Shown one piece after another: positions 16,460 to 24,938 of a DNA stretch of 64,000 nucleotides (its first letter is position 1; every line of letters starts with the position of its first letter). Below the pieces are notes generated by a model. The model saw only the letters and a program-made list of their open reading frames with translations. It was not told the origin of the DNA and did not search any database. A program made the position numbers and the translations under genes. Origin of the DNA: Novosphingobium sediminicola (lineage in GTDB: Bacteria > Pseudomonadota > Alphaproteobacteria > Sphingomonadales > Sphingomonadaceae); assembly GCF_014196525.1 (NCBI RefSeq), contig NZ_JACIDX010000007.1, positions 186,001 through 250,000 on the forward strand, in the 5' to 3' direction.

Positions 16460-17647
16460 CTATTGGGCGATGGGCTTGCTGCGGGCGCGTTCTTCGGGCG
16501 TGGGTTCGGCCACCACCACGCGGTTGCGGCCCTCGGCCTTGGCGCGATAAAGCGCGCGGTCGGCGGCGCGCAGCGCGGCGCGCGAATCGGCAAAGGAAAA
16601 GACATCGGCAATCCCGGCCGAAAAGGTCACCTTGCCGATGGGCATATCGGTGGCGCGGTTGACCATCCGTCGCTCGGCCAGAGATGCGCGCGCATCGTCG
16701 AGCAATTCCCAAGCCTGATGCAGCGACCGTCCGCGCAGCAGCACGACGAATTCCTCGCCCCCGTGGCGGGCGACATGGCAGCGATCATCGGAAATCCGGG
16801 TCAGCGCCGAGGCGACATTGCGCAGCACCCGGTCGCCCGCCTCATGGCCATGTTCGTCATTGATGCGCTTGAAATTGTCGATATCGCAAAAGGCCACCGC
16901 CAATTGGTCGCCGGCATCGCGCGCGGCGGCAAATTCGCTGGTAAATCGATGTTCAAAGGCGCGCCGGTTGGGCAGGCCGGTCAGATGGTCCTCCTCGGCG
17001 CTGCGGCGGGCCTGTTCCAGGCTGCGGCGCAGGGCGCGGGTTTCCAGCATTGAGCGCGCCATATCCTTTTCCAGACTGGCGGTGCGCTCCAGCATGGTGC
17101 GTGCGATCGAAACCAGTTCCTGCACCAGTTCGCCCGTCTCGACCGGGGCATTGGCGGGCTTCATCTCCTCCAGCCCATCGACATGGGCCGAGAGTGCATC
17201 GCCATATTCGCTGGCGGCGGTTTTGGCGGCGGTGCTGGTGCGGTCAAAGGCCTCGATATTCGATTCGAGGCGGTTCATCAGCCGATTAAGAAATTCGCTC
17301 TGATCGCCGCCATTCTCGCGCAGGATCAATTCGATCCATTCCAGCGTCAGGGGCTGGCGCGACTGGATGCGCTGGTCGATGCTGCGCGTCATCGAGCCAT
17401 CGCCGCCGTTCAGGTAATTATGTGCCACGCCCAGCGTGATCGGGTTGATTTCCAGATCATGGGCCAGAAGAAAGTCTGCGATATCGGCAAGTAATTGCGT
17501 GCGCGCCAGACGGCGCGGATCAAGCACGACCGAAGTATCGGCAGCCTGATCCCCTTGCGGCACATCCTCTTCGCGCCCGGCCCCGGTCAGCCAGCCAAGC
17601 AGACCCCGTGACGGGCGCTTTGAAAGATTCGGATCGTGCGAAGTCAT
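16460..17647 (-). CDS. Diguanylate cyclase (GGDEF domain)
   Basis: A 395-residue soluble protein: an uncharacterised helical N-terminal half (1-210, ending in coiled-coil SLEKDMARSMLETRALRRSLEQ in two runs), then a GGDEF domain with DHLTGLPNRRAF, FCDIDNFKRINDEHGHEAGDRVL and the active-site variant GGEEF in ARHGGEEFVVLL. GGEEF is catalytically competent in the family, so it should make cyclic di-GMP. The product-inhibition motif RxxD is not at its usual spacing before GGEEF; an RISD lies 3 residues too far upstream. The convergent neighbour pnp ends 112 bp away. Confidence 0.9.
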   Translation of the reverse strand: MTSHDPNLSKRPSRGLLGWLTGAGREEDVPQGDQAADTSVVLDPRRLARTQLLADIADFLLAHDLEINPITLGVAHNYLNGGDGSMTRSIDQRIQSRQPLTLEWIELILRENGGDQSEFLNRLMNRLESNIEAFDRTSTAAKTAASEYGDALSAHVDGLEEMKPANAPVETGELVQELVSIARTMLERTASLEKDMARSMLETRALRRSLEQARRSAEEDHLTGLPNRRAFEHRFTSEFAAARDAGDQLAVAFCDIDNFKRINDEHGHEAGDRVLRNVASALTRISDDRCHVARHGGEEFVVLLRGRSLHQAWELLDDARASLAERRMVNRATDMPIGKVTFSAGIADVFSFADSRAALRAADRALYRAKAEGRNRVVVAEPTPEERARSKPIAQ

Positions 17648-17718
17648 CCGGGCCTTTTAGCGCAGGCCTATGGAAAGCCTGTTGCCGCTTCGGACCGGAT
17701 TTTTACGCAGATCGCGGC

Positions 17719-19470
17719 TTAATGCTTGGCCGGTTGGGGCGTATCTTGAAACACCGTGGCGCCGGGGGGCAATTTCGACCAGTCGGCAGGCGTGACACAG
17801 CAATAATTGCCGCTGCGATGGGCGATACCTTGCAGGAACGGCGGCAGCCGTTTGCAGCGCATCAGGATGCCATCGCTGTTCTGCGCGGCCAGATAGGCGA
17901 CCGGATCATTGATCGAGCCCCGGAAATGAGGCGGCAGCACGGCCAGTTCGTGATCGGGCATCCGGCTCTGCATATAGGCGAAATAGGTCACGTCATCGAG
18001 CAGCAGATGGCGCGCCTCACGCGGCATGGGCAGGTTGCATTGACGCGCCGCGCCCATGATGTCCTTGTACGAGGCGTGGTAGCCAAACACCGGCACCGAC
18101 CATGGATGCCACGGCAACCAGTCGCGGCGCTGGGCATCATCAATCAGGCGCGGACCGTAAAGCCCCGAGACCAGCACGATCGAGAGCAGCATCAACGGCC
18201 CGATGGCCAGCGCCAGCGTGCTGATCCAGCGGCGCAGGCCCTCCCAACGGTGCGGGCTGGCCATGGCCAGAATGATCGCCAGCATCAGCAGCGGCAGGAC
18301 AAAGCTCGCCTCATAGACATTGCGGTCATACTGGCTGACGCACCAGATCGACACCGCACCCAGCAGCATTAGCGCGATCACCGGTTCGGGCGGGATCACC
18401 TTTTCGCGCCACATATTGCGCACGCCGCCGATAAAGCTGATGATTGCGGCCAGCAGGGCGGCGGCCCAGATGATCGTCATGCCCCCGCGCCAGCCATTCA
18501 TCTCGTCGCGGCTGACCATATTGAGCGGAAGCCATGAGGACATCGGATCAATGGCCGGGGCGGCGCGCTCGACGTAATTGTGCAATTTGTAGTTTTGCAG
18601 AACCTTGAGCACCAACTGCGTCTTGCTGATCGTGCCCAGATCGAGCTGTCCGGCAAGGTTGTTGCGGGCGTGCTGATGGGCGATGATCGGGTCGGCCGGG
18701 CATTGCACGCGGTTGACCCAATATTTCGCCGCGCTGCCCGTGGCCAGCAGCAGCAGCACGATGGCCACGCCTCGCGCAAACAGGGCGCGCCGCCCGCGAC
18801 TGGCAAAGATGATGCAGGCGGCAAAGGCAGGCACCACCAGCACCGCTTTGAAATGATAGGACATGGCGATGAGCGCCAGCGCCAGAATGGTCAGCGAGCG
18901 GCGCCATGCGGTGCCGGGGCTGGCCGTGGCATTGGTATAGGCGATGCCGTTGAACGGCGCGAACATATTGCCCGGAGAGCGCCAGCCTGCGCTGGCGATC
19001 AGCACAGCGGCCGTGGCGGCCAGAAAGATCGGCTGTTCCGGGCGGCTCCACACCAAGAGCAGCGGCATCACGCCCAGACCCATCAGCGCCGAGGCGATGA
19101 TGGCCAGTATCTGACGTTCATCCAGGGTCCGCCCGATCTGTTTGACCAGGCGCAGCACCATGATGATGAACACAATCGCATAGCCCACGCCCGAAATGCG
19201 CACGAACAGCGGATCGGGAAAGCGCGTGTTGAAAAAGGCCGAATACCACCGGACCGGCCACATGAAGAAGGGTGGCACGGCCAGCGTGTTAGGCCCGCAA
19301 TTTTCCGAATAGAGCTTGTCCAGCCCGTCGAGCCACGCCCGTTCCTGAAGCCGCCAGCCAATTTCATCGGAATAGACCGGCAGCAGCATCCCCGCGACCA
19401 GCGCGATCAGCAATCCGGCCACCACCACGCGGCGCAAATTGGGAAACAATCTGGTGTGATCAAAGGTCAT
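17719..19470 (-). CDS. Multi-pass membrane protein, possible GT-C-type
   Basis: A 583-residue protein with about ten hydrophobic helices (for example VVVAGLLIALVAGMLLPVY and AIVFIIMVLRLV). The first periplasmic loop begins SDEIGWRLQERAWLDG: an acidic pair right after transmembrane helix 1, the position of the catalytic acid in GT-C lipid-linked-sugar transferases. That resemblance is only suggestive. The C-terminal 150 residues are soluble and carry four cysteines (RQCNLPMPREA, MRCKRLP, YCCVTP). No polysaccharide genes lie nearby. Function not recognised. Confidence 0.55.
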   Translation of the reverse strand: MTFDHTRLFPNLRRVVVAGLLIALVAGMLLPVYSDEIGWRLQERAWLDGLDKLYSENCGPNTLAVPPFFMWPVRWYSAFFNTRFPDPLFVRISGVGYAIVFIIMVLRLVKQIGRTLDERQILAIIASALMGLGVMPLLLVWSRPEQPIFLAATAAVLIASAGWRSPGNMFAPFNGIAYTNATASPGTAWRRSLTILALALIAMSYHFKAVLVVPAFAACIIFASRGRRALFARGVAIVLLLLATGSAAKYWVNRVQCPADPIIAHQHARNNLAGQLDLGTISKTQLVLKVLQNYKLHNYVERAAPAIDPMSSWLPLNMVSRDEMNGWRGGMTIIWAAALLAAIISFIGGVRNMWREKVIPPEPVIALMLLGAVSIWCVSQYDRNVYEASFVLPLLMLAIILAMASPHRWEGLRRWISTLALAIGPLMLLSIVLVSGLYGPRLIDDAQRRDWLPWHPWSVPVFGYHASYKDIMGAARQCNLPMPREARHLLLDDVTYFAYMQSRMPDHELAVLPPHFRGSINDPVAYLAAQNSDGILMRCKRLPPFLQGIAHRSGNYCCVTPADWSKLPPGATVFQDTPQPAKH

Positions 19471-19516
19471 GAAAGCAGCAGTTGCCCCAAAATAGCGGAT
19501 CTGGTGTGGCCATATG

Positions 19517-19557
19517 CAACAAGGCGCGCAAGCGGCCGGTTATGCCACTTGCGCGCC
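19517..19557 (-). terminator. Terminator-like hairpin after gcrA
   Basis: On the minus strand GGCGCGCAAG pairs with CTTGCGCGCC (10 bp, perfect, 15-nt loop) and is followed by TTGTTG, 20 bp after the gcrA stop. The U-run is poor. Confidence 0.55.
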
Positions 19558-19576
19558 CTGACTGTTCAGCAAGAGC

Positions 19577-20278
19577 TTATCGCACGCGCGGATTGCCGAA
19601 GGGCAGCGGCGGCGGCGGGCGACGATGGCCGCGCGGCAATTGTGCCTGATAGGCGCGGCCGCAATGTTCGACGCAATAGGGGAAACCGGGGTTCACCTTC
19701 TCGCCGCAGAAGTGGAAGTCCGGTTCGCCCGGATGGCCCATCGGCCAGCGGCAGATACGGTCGTTCAGATCCAGCAGGCTGGTCTTGTCGGCAATATCGG
19801 CGCTGGGCTTGGCCGGCACGAGGCGGCGCGGCGGAGCGGGGGGAATCGGAGCCTGCTGCTCGCCCGGACCCTGACGCAGAAAGCCGCCGGGGCCAACCGA
19901 GACGATGCGCGGGGCAGGCGGGGCGGCAGGCGCATCGCCCGCAGGGGCGGCAGGCGCAGCAGCGACCGGCGCAGGCGGCGGGGCCACAGGCGCGGCAGGC
20001 GCCGGGCGCGGAGCGGGCGCCGCCGCACGGGGCGCGGGCGCTTCGACAGGGGCGGGGCGCGGCGGGGGCGGCGCGGCCTGAACCGGGGCGGGCGCAGCCT
20101 CTTCGTGGCGATCATTCGACTTGACCGGGCTAGGGCGAGCCTTGAGCCCGAGACGGTGCGCCTTGCCGATCACGGCATTGCGCGACACGCCGCCCAATTC
20201 CTCAGCGATCTGGCTGGCGGTGGCGCCGCCTTCCCACATGCGGGTCAGTTTGTCGATGCGTTCTTCGGTCCAGCTCAT
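19577..20278 (-). CDS. gcrA: Cell-cycle regulator GcrA
   Basis: A 233-residue GcrA: the N-terminal DNA-binding part (MSWTEERIDKLTRMWEGG, then ASQIAEELGGVSRNAVIGKAH) and the Cys-rich C-terminus (ICRWPMGHPGEPDFHFCGEKV, in part, and PYCVEHCGRAY). A Pro/Ala-rich linker of roughly 90 residues joins them. GcrA is an alphaproteobacterial sigma-70 cofactor that activates promoters carrying CcrM-methylated GANTC sites. The ATG at 20278 gives the invariant MSWTEER start; the 50 upstream open codons are rejected. The linker is longer than in Caulobacter GcrA (about 173 residues in all). Confidence 0.95.
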   Translation of the reverse strand: MSWTEERIDKLTRMWEGGATASQIAEELGGVSRNAVIGKAHRLGLKARPSPVKSNDRHEEAAPAPVQAAPPPPRPAPVEAPAPRAAAPAPRPAPAAPVAPPPAPVAAAPAAPAGDAPAAPPAPRIVSVGPGGFLRQGPGEQQAPIPPAPPRRLVPAKPSADIADKTSLLDLNDRICRWPMGHPGEPDFHFCGEKVNPGFPYCVEHCGRAYQAQLPRGHRRPPPPLPFGNPRVR

Positions 20279-20388
20279 GCGTGCCTTGCTGCCTTTTATC
20301 CTGAATTCTTCCGCTCGCCCTATGTGGGGTGAGTGAAAGCGCGGTGCAAGTCTTGCCAGCCCGCGCGCTACCCGATAGTCGGGCAAGC

Positions 20389-21282
20389 ATGGCCGATCAA
20401 CCCCGCAATGCCGCCCAGACCGCCGCAATCACGCATGATTCGTCGGTTCGTCCCCCGTTAAGGCAATTTCCTGTGCAGGGAGAGCCTCTGATCCATGGCA
20501 TCAACCGCCTGGGCTTGTGGACTCTCTATATGAAAGAGGTGCGCCGTTTCATCAAGGTGCAGACCCAGACAATCTGGGCTCCGGCGGTCACCACTCTGCT
20601 GTTTCTGGTGATATTTACCGTAGCGATGGGGCGTGGGGGCCGAATTGTACTGGGGGTGAACTTTGCCACCTTCGTTGCGCCGGGCCTGATCATGATGGGC
20701 ATGATGAACAATGCGTTCCAGAATGCCTCGTTCAGCTTTCTCGCGGGCAAGATTCAGGGGACCATCGTCGATTTCCTGACGCCGCCGCTGACCGCGGCCG
20801 AATTGATGGCCGGGATGATTGCGGGGGCGATGACGCGCGGTATTCTGGTCGGGCTGGCGTTGGCCGGGGCCATGCTGCTCTGGCCTGGGGTGACGCTGAG
20901 CGTGGCGCACCCGTGGGCGGTGGTGTGGTTCGGGCTGATGGGCACGATGCTGCTCTCGCTGATCGGGCTGCTCTCCTCGGTCTGGGCGGAAAAGTTTGAT
21001 CATAATGCCGCCGTCACCAATTTCGTGGTGCAGCCTTTGGCGCTGCTCTCGGGCACGTTTTACGTCATCGACAATCTGGCCCCGGCGTTTCAGTCGGTCA
21101 GCCGGGTCAACCCGTTCTTCTATGTGATTTCGGGCTTCCGCTTCGGCTTTCTGGGACAAAGCGACATTGGCGCGACCAATCAGGCTGTGCTGCATGGCGC
21201 GCTGGGTCTGGCGGCGCTCAATGCGGTGATTGGTCTGGTGACCTATCAGGTGCTGAAATCGGGGTGGAAGCTGAAGGGCTGA
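20389..21282 (+). CDS. ABC-2-type transporter permease
   Basis: A 297-residue membrane protein with an N-terminal cytoplasmic stretch (about 1-50) and six hydrophobic segments. It has ABC-2 features: TLYMKEVRRFIKVQTQTIWAP before TM1 (in part), TFVAPGLIMMGMMNNAF, PLALLSGTFYVIDNLAPAF and RVNPFFYVISGFRFGF. It resembles the NodJ/YadH export permeases. The required ATPase is not adjacent on either side, so it is either encoded elsewhere or shared. The start at 20389 is preferred over 20329. It diverges from gcrA across 110 bp. Confidence 0.85.
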   Translation: MADQPRNAAQTAAITHDSSVRPPLRQFPVQGEPLIHGINRLGLWTLYMKEVRRFIKVQTQTIWAPAVTTLLFLVIFTVAMGRGGRIVLGVNFATFVAPGLIMMGMMNNAFQNASFSFLAGKIQGTIVDFLTPPLTAAELMAGMIAGAMTRGILVGLALAGAMLLWPGVTLSVAHPWAVVWFGLMGTMLLSLIGLLSSVWAEKFDHNAAVTNFVVQPLALLSGTFYVIDNLAPAFQSVSRVNPFFYVISGFRFGFLGQSDIGATNQAVLHGALGLAALNAVIGLVTYQVLKSGWKLKG

Positions 21283-21304
21283 TCCTTCCCGTTGTGCCGG
21301 GCGT

Positions 21305-21341
21305 CAAAAAACCCGCCGGGGCTATCCTCGGCGGGTTTTTG
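21305..21341. terminator. Bidirectional intrinsic terminator
   Basis: AAAACCCGCCG pairs with CGGCGGGTTTTT, flanked by A6 and T5. It lies between convergent ABC permease and hspQ genes and can serve both. Confidence 0.9.
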
Positions 21342-21362
21342 TATCAGTGGCGAGCTTTTATT

Positions 21363-21743
21363 TCAGTGGCTAAGGCCGGCCCGCAATCTGTATCGTCCGC
21401 CGTCAAAGGGTTCGAACACCTGCGGCAGGGCAGGGTGTTCGACCGGATCGCCTTCGGTGTCGCGGATCAGGTTCTGCTGGCTGACATAGGCGATGTAGCT
21501 GTCCTCCTCGCTCTCGGCAAAGAGGTGGTAATAGGGCTGATCGCGGTCGGGACGGGCTTCTTGCGGAATGGATTCGTACCATTCCTCGCTGTTGGCGAAC
21601 ACAGGATCGACATCGAACACCACACCGCGAAAATCATGGTCACGGTGGCGTACAACATCGCCAATGGCAAAGCGGGCTCGTGCGGCGCGAGGTACGTCGA
21701 TACGACGTCCGGCCTGGGGAGAGAAGAAACTCGTTCTGTCCAT
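21363..21743 (-). CDS. hspQ: Heat shock protein HspQ
   Basis: A 126-residue HspQ (YccV-like, hemimethylated-DNA-binding fold): ARFAIGDVVRHRDHDFRGVV, then FDVDPVFANSEEWYESIP, DQPYYHLFAESEEDSYIAY and VSQQNLI. In E. coli HspQ is a heat-shock protein that promotes DnaA turnover and acts as a Lon specificity enhancer. A 20-residue N-terminal extension before the conserved core is present. The open frame continues upstream through the complement of the tRNA gene, but that is spurious. No Shine-Dalgarno precedes the ATG; see the heat-shock promoter just upstream. Confidence 0.9.
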   Translation of the reverse strand: MDRTSFFSPQAGRRIDVPRAARARFAIGDVVRHRDHDFRGVVFDVDPVFANSEEWYESIPQEARPDRDQPYYHLFAESEEDSYIAYVSQQNLIRDTEGDPVEHPALPQVFEPFDGGRYRLRAGLSH

Positions 21744-21750
21744 GATGGGA

Positions 21751-21779
21751 AATATAGGCTTGTTGCAGCGCAAAACAAG
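21751..21779 (-). promoter_or_regulatory. Candidate sigma-32 (RpoH) promoter of hspQ
   Basis: On the minus strand CTTGTTT, 14 bp, CCTATATT: both elements resemble the RpoH consensus (CTTGAAA and CCCCATnT) with correct spacing. The -10 element ends 7 bp before the hspQ ATG, so the transcript would be leaderless or nearly so. Confidence 0.5.
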
Positions 21780-21896
21780 GCGCGCTTCAGAAAATCCACA
21801 GTCGCGTGAAATTAGGGCTTGGCAAGGTATGATTCGTTGGCTAGAGGGCGGCTCCCGACCGGGACGAAGCCCTTGCGGTTTCATCCAAAACCTCAC

Positions 21897-21986
21897 GGAG
21901 AGGTGGCAGAGTGGTCGAATGCACCGCACTCGAAATGCGGCATACTCGTGAGGGTATCCAGGGTTCGAATCCCTGCCTCTCCGCCA
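21897..21986 (+). tRNA. tRNA-Ser (anticodon CGA)
   Basis: A 90-nt class II tRNA with encoded CCA. The acceptor stem GGAGAGG pairs with CCTCTCC, the discriminator base is G, and the D-loop is GCAGAGTGGTCGAATGC. The anticodon stem CCGCA/TGCGG carries loop CTCGAAA with anticodon CGA (reads UCG). The long variable arm (TACTCGTGAGGGTA) and T-loop GGTTCGAATCC are typical of tRNA-Ser. Confidence 0.97.
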
Positions 21987-21993
21987 GGATTTC

Positions 21994-22028
21994 AAAAGCC
22001 TCGCAGGTCATCGACTTGCGAGGCTTTT
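21994..22028 (+). terminator. Intrinsic terminator after tRNA-Ser
   Basis: AAAAGCCTCGCA pairs with TTGCGAGGCTTTTT (stem about 11 bp), with T5 at the end, 7 bp after the CCA. Confidence 0.85.
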
Positions 22029-22061
22029 TGATTCTTCGCCCCAAAAATTACCCTTCGAATA

Positions 22062-22466
22062 TTACTGACCGCACAATTGGCGCAAGGGTTCCAGATCCTT
22101 TGGGCGCAAGGGCGAGCGCCATGGGGCGCAGGCCCGCCGCCCTGCCGGGGCGTAGGTGGCCATGGGCAGACCAAAGCCTTCGCCGCCCAGCCGCAACGCC
22201 AGTTCCCGCGCCTGATCCGCCGGCATGACCGCGACCTGTCCGGCCAAGGCGGGCGGCGGCGGAATGGGGCGGTCCACCCATGCCAGCACCACCTGATCGG
22301 GCTTTGCCGCCGCCGCCAGAGCGGCCAGATCGCGCCATTCGGCCATGCAGGGCGCACACCACCGCGCGCCCAGCAGGATGACCTGTCCCCCGCCGGTCGG
22401 CAATTGGGCATGCAACGGGGATGTGGCCAGAAAAGCTCCGCAAAGGGCGATAGACAGTGCGCGCAT
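22062..22466 (-). CDS. Periplasmic thioredoxin-like protein
   Basis: A 134-residue protein with a signal peptide (MRALSIALCGAFLATSPLHA) and a thioredoxin active site ARWCAPCMAEW (CAPC, residues 37-40) at the end of the first beta strand. The rest is short for a TlpA-type protein. WCAPC is the pattern of TlpA/DsbE reductants of periplasmic thiols. Two further Cys (RRACAPW and LCGQ) are present near the C-terminus. It diverges from the TPR/TonB_C gene across a 48-bp AT-rich gap that must hold promoters for both. Confidence 0.7.
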   Translation of the reverse strand: MRALSIALCGAFLATSPLHAQLPTGGGQVILLGARWCAPCMAEWRDLAALAAAAKPDQVVLAWVDRPIPPPPALAGQVAVMPADQARELALRLGGEGFGLPMATYAPAGRRACAPWRSPLRPKDLEPLRQLCGQ

Positions 22467-22514
22467 CGCTACTTACTATGCGCATGAACAAACTATGTAA
22501 ATCGGGAGAGTGTC

Positions 22515-24536
22515 TTGCAGATCTCGCGCATGACTCTGGCTGCGGCGTTGGCTGTGCAAATGGCCGCGCCGCTTTGCGCGCAAACCGCGCCCGATGCAAA
22601 GCCCGACCTTCAATCGCTGTTCAATGCCGCCACCGATGCATGGGTGGCCAATGATTGCGTCAAGGCTCTGCCGATCTTTGCGCAACTGTCCGCCGATCCG
22701 CGTATCAAACCGGGCAGTTTGCCCTATGCGGCGGTTGCCGTGCGGCGCGGCGATTGCCTGATCGCCACGGGCGAAACCGCGCAGGGCGAGGTCTTGGTGC
22801 AGCAGGGCCTGCCCCAACTGACCAAGGCGGGCGATGATTTTGCCAATGAAGTGGTGCGGGTCGAACAAAGGCTGGGCAATCTGGCTGCGGCGCGATGGGA
22901 TCATGATACGGCGCTGGGTCATTACCGCGCCGCGCTGGCGCTGCTGAAAGGCGAGGATCGCTCGCAGACGTTGATGTGGCTGGCGCAACTGACCAGTTTT
23001 GACGGTGACAATCAGGCGCTTGATGCGGTGGAGGAAGGTTATGCGCTGGCATCGGCCGGGGCCAAGCCGGACAAGCATGCGCAGGCGATGTGGCAGATGA
23101 TGAAGGGCCGCATCCTGCTCAATCGCGGCCGGGCAAAGGATGGGCGCGCGGCGCTCGAACTGGCGCTCAAGCTGACCGAGACCCGCCATGATCGCCTGTC
23201 GGTCGAGGAAACCCTGTTGCGTGCCGATCTTGCGCAGGCGGCCATGCTGACACGGGACCGTGAGTCGGCCTATCGCTATATGGCCGAATCCGGCGCGGGG
23301 CGGCTGGCAAAATCGCCCTTTACCAAGGCGGCACAGATGGAGCCCCCGATGTGCGGCCCCGACACCGGGCTGGAGCCGGAGGACCGCGCCGTGGTTGAAT
23401 TCAGCATTGACGATTCCGGGCAGGTGGACAGCGCGCGCACCGTCTATGCCAATGGCTCCTATGCCAAGGCGGCGGCTTTTGCCCGTGCGGTTCGGCAATG
23501 GGCATGGCCGCGCGAAGAGGCCGCGCTCATCCCTGATTTCTTTCGCGCCGCCACGCGGGTCGAGATCGTCTGCACCCGCGCCGAGGGCACGGGCGGTGTT
23601 TCGCCGCGCAACCCGCTGATGGCCCGGTTTGCCCAATGGGCGCAGGCGGTCGAAACCAACCTTGGGTCATGGCCGCAATGGCTCGCTGGGGCCGAGGCGG
23701 CGCAAAAGGCGGGCAAGGCCGATACCGAACTGGCCGCCCGCGTGGGGCTGGCTCTGGTCGATCTGCGCGGGGCGCAGGACCGGGAGGCCTCGATCGAGCG
23801 GGGGCTGGCGCTGGCGCGGGGCGGCTTTCCAGGCATTCCGGCCGAGGCAGCGCATGCCGCGCTGGTTCTGCTTGAATCCTCGCGGCCTAATAAGAGCCTC
23901 CGAGGGATGGATGATGAACAGGCGGCCGTGGACCGTATGCTGAAGCTGGCCGAGGACGCGGCGATGGCGCAGGATGCATTGGCGCAGGACACCGCGTTGC
24001 TGTTGGCCGCGCCACGCCGCCCGCGCGTCGGTCAGGGAGGGCGCGGCTATGCCGCGCTGTTGCGCGTGGCGCAGGATCAGCGGCTGGCCGAACATCACCC
24101 CCTGCGCCAGTTCGCGCAATTGCGGCTGGCCAATGAGGCGGCCCGCAGCGGGGATCTGGACAAGGCGGCGCAGTGGTTTGCCGCCACCGGCCTGACGCAG
24201 GAGCAATGCGCGATGATCGGTCCGCGCCCGGCGGTGACCAATACCAACAGCTGGCCGTCCCACTTTCCGAATGAGGCGCTGCGCTATGGTTTCGAGGGCT
24301 GGGCGCGCACCGAATTCGACATTCAGGCCGATGGCAATACCGCACAGGTCCGCACCGTGATCGCTTATCCGCCCTTTGTCTTTACCGAGGCGGCGCGCGA
24401 GATGTTTACCGGGGTGCGTTATCAGTCCAGCTATCGCCCCGAACGCGGCCCGGCATGCAGCGCCAGCAGCGATTTCGTGCGCTTCATCATCCCGGGCAAT
24501 ACGAACACGGTCAAGGTGATCAAGGCCAAGAGTTGA
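22515..24536 (+). CDS. Secreted TPR protein with TonB_C-like domains
   Basis: A 673-residue protein with a signal peptide (about 1-23, ending PLCAQ), TPR-like helical repeats over about 30-250, and a segment resembling a TonB C-terminal fold (DRAVVEFSIDDSGQVDSARTV, in part, then AVRQWAWP). A second helical block (about 365-560) follows, then a second, clearer TonB_C-like domain (ARTEFDIQADGNTAQVRTVI and AREMFTGVRYQSSYRP). It is not a standard TonB: there is no membrane anchor or Pro-rich spacer. TTG at 22515, with GGGAGAG 4 bases upstream, is a better start than ATG at 22530. Role unknown; periplasmic. Confidence 0.65.
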   Translation: MQISRMTLAAALAVQMAAPLCAQTAPDAKPDLQSLFNAATDAWVANDCVKALPIFAQLSADPRIKPGSLPYAAVAVRRGDCLIATGETAQGEVLVQQGLPQLTKAGDDFANEVVRVEQRLGNLAAARWDHDTALGHYRAALALLKGEDRSQTLMWLAQLTSFDGDNQALDAVEEGYALASAGAKPDKHAQAMWQMMKGRILLNRGRAKDGRAALELALKLTETRHDRLSVEETLLRADLAQAAMLTRDRESAYRYMAESGAGRLAKSPFTKAAQMEPPMCGPDTGLEPEDRAVVEFSIDDSGQVDSARTVYANGSYAKAAAFARAVRQWAWPREEAALIPDFFRAATRVEIVCTRAEGTGGVSPRNPLMARFAQWAQAVETNLGSWPQWLAGAEAAQKAGKADTELAARVGLALVDLRGAQDREASIERGLALARGGFPGIPAEAAHAALVLLESSRPNKSLRGMDDEQAAVDRMLKLAEDAAMAQDALAQDTALLLAAPRRPRVGQGGRGYAALLRVAQDQRLAEHHPLRQFAQLRLANEAARSGDLDKAAQWFAATGLTQEQCAMIGPRPAVTNTNSWPSHFPNEALRYGFEGWARTEFDIQADGNTAQVRTVIAYPPFVFTEAAREMFTGVRYQSSYRPERGPACSASSDFVRFIIPGNTNTVKVIKAKS

Positions 24537-24552
24537 GGATCGTACAGCGGGT

Positions 24553-24822
24553 TCAAAGCGGGCGAGGAGGGCGCGCCATCGGGCGCAGCAGGGCGTCGCC
24601 CGCCATCGCCAGCACATTGCCCGCCCAGAACAGCAGCACCGCGCCCATCGCAACGGCCATTTCCCATGGAGAGCCGGGATGGGTCGGCAAGGTATGGCGC
24701 CCGATAAAGAGCAGCCGCACCAACCCTGCCGCCAAGGCCAGCAATGCAAGCCCGGTCAGCCGCAGGGCGCGATCAGCGCGTGGGCCGGGGGCGGGTTTCA
24801 AGAGGCGATAGATGGGCGACAT
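24553..24822 (-). CDS. Small two-helix membrane protein, hypothetical
   Basis: An 89-residue protein with two hydrophobic segments (LTGLALLALAAGLVRLLFIG and AMGAVLLFWAGNVLAMAGDA) and basic, Pro-rich ends. No family recognised. It is convergent with the TPR/TonB_C gene (16-bp gap) and no regulatory signal is clear. Codon use looks like its neighbours, which supports it being real; a non-coding explanation cannot be excluded. Confidence 0.45.
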   Translation of the reverse strand: MSPIYRLLKPAPGPRADRALRLTGLALLALAAGLVRLLFIGRHTLPTHPGSPWEMAVAMGAVLLFWAGNVLAMAGDALLRPMARPPRPL

Positions 24823-24938
24823 GGAACGTTCCTGCCTTGAGCACGATCCGTCCTACCCCCCAAGCGCGTTAAGCCTCCACGCGAAGCTGGGGGGATCGCG
24901 TGAAGTTTGCGTAAAACCCGCCCGCGTGGCCGATGCGC

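Noticed and set aside
13984..16611. Long minus-strand open frame opposite pnp
   Set aside because: Same effect: the plus strand encodes full-length PNPase and the antisense translation has no recognisable feature.
21744..21995. N-terminal extension of hspQ through the tRNA-Ser complement
   Set aside because: The extension reads through a tRNA gene and has no family match; the conserved start is at 21743.
21897..22028. tRNA-Ser as an integration site with a genomic island
   Set aside because: No integrase or second copy of the tRNA 3' end is visible downstream in the window; the following repeat is the tRNA's own terminator.
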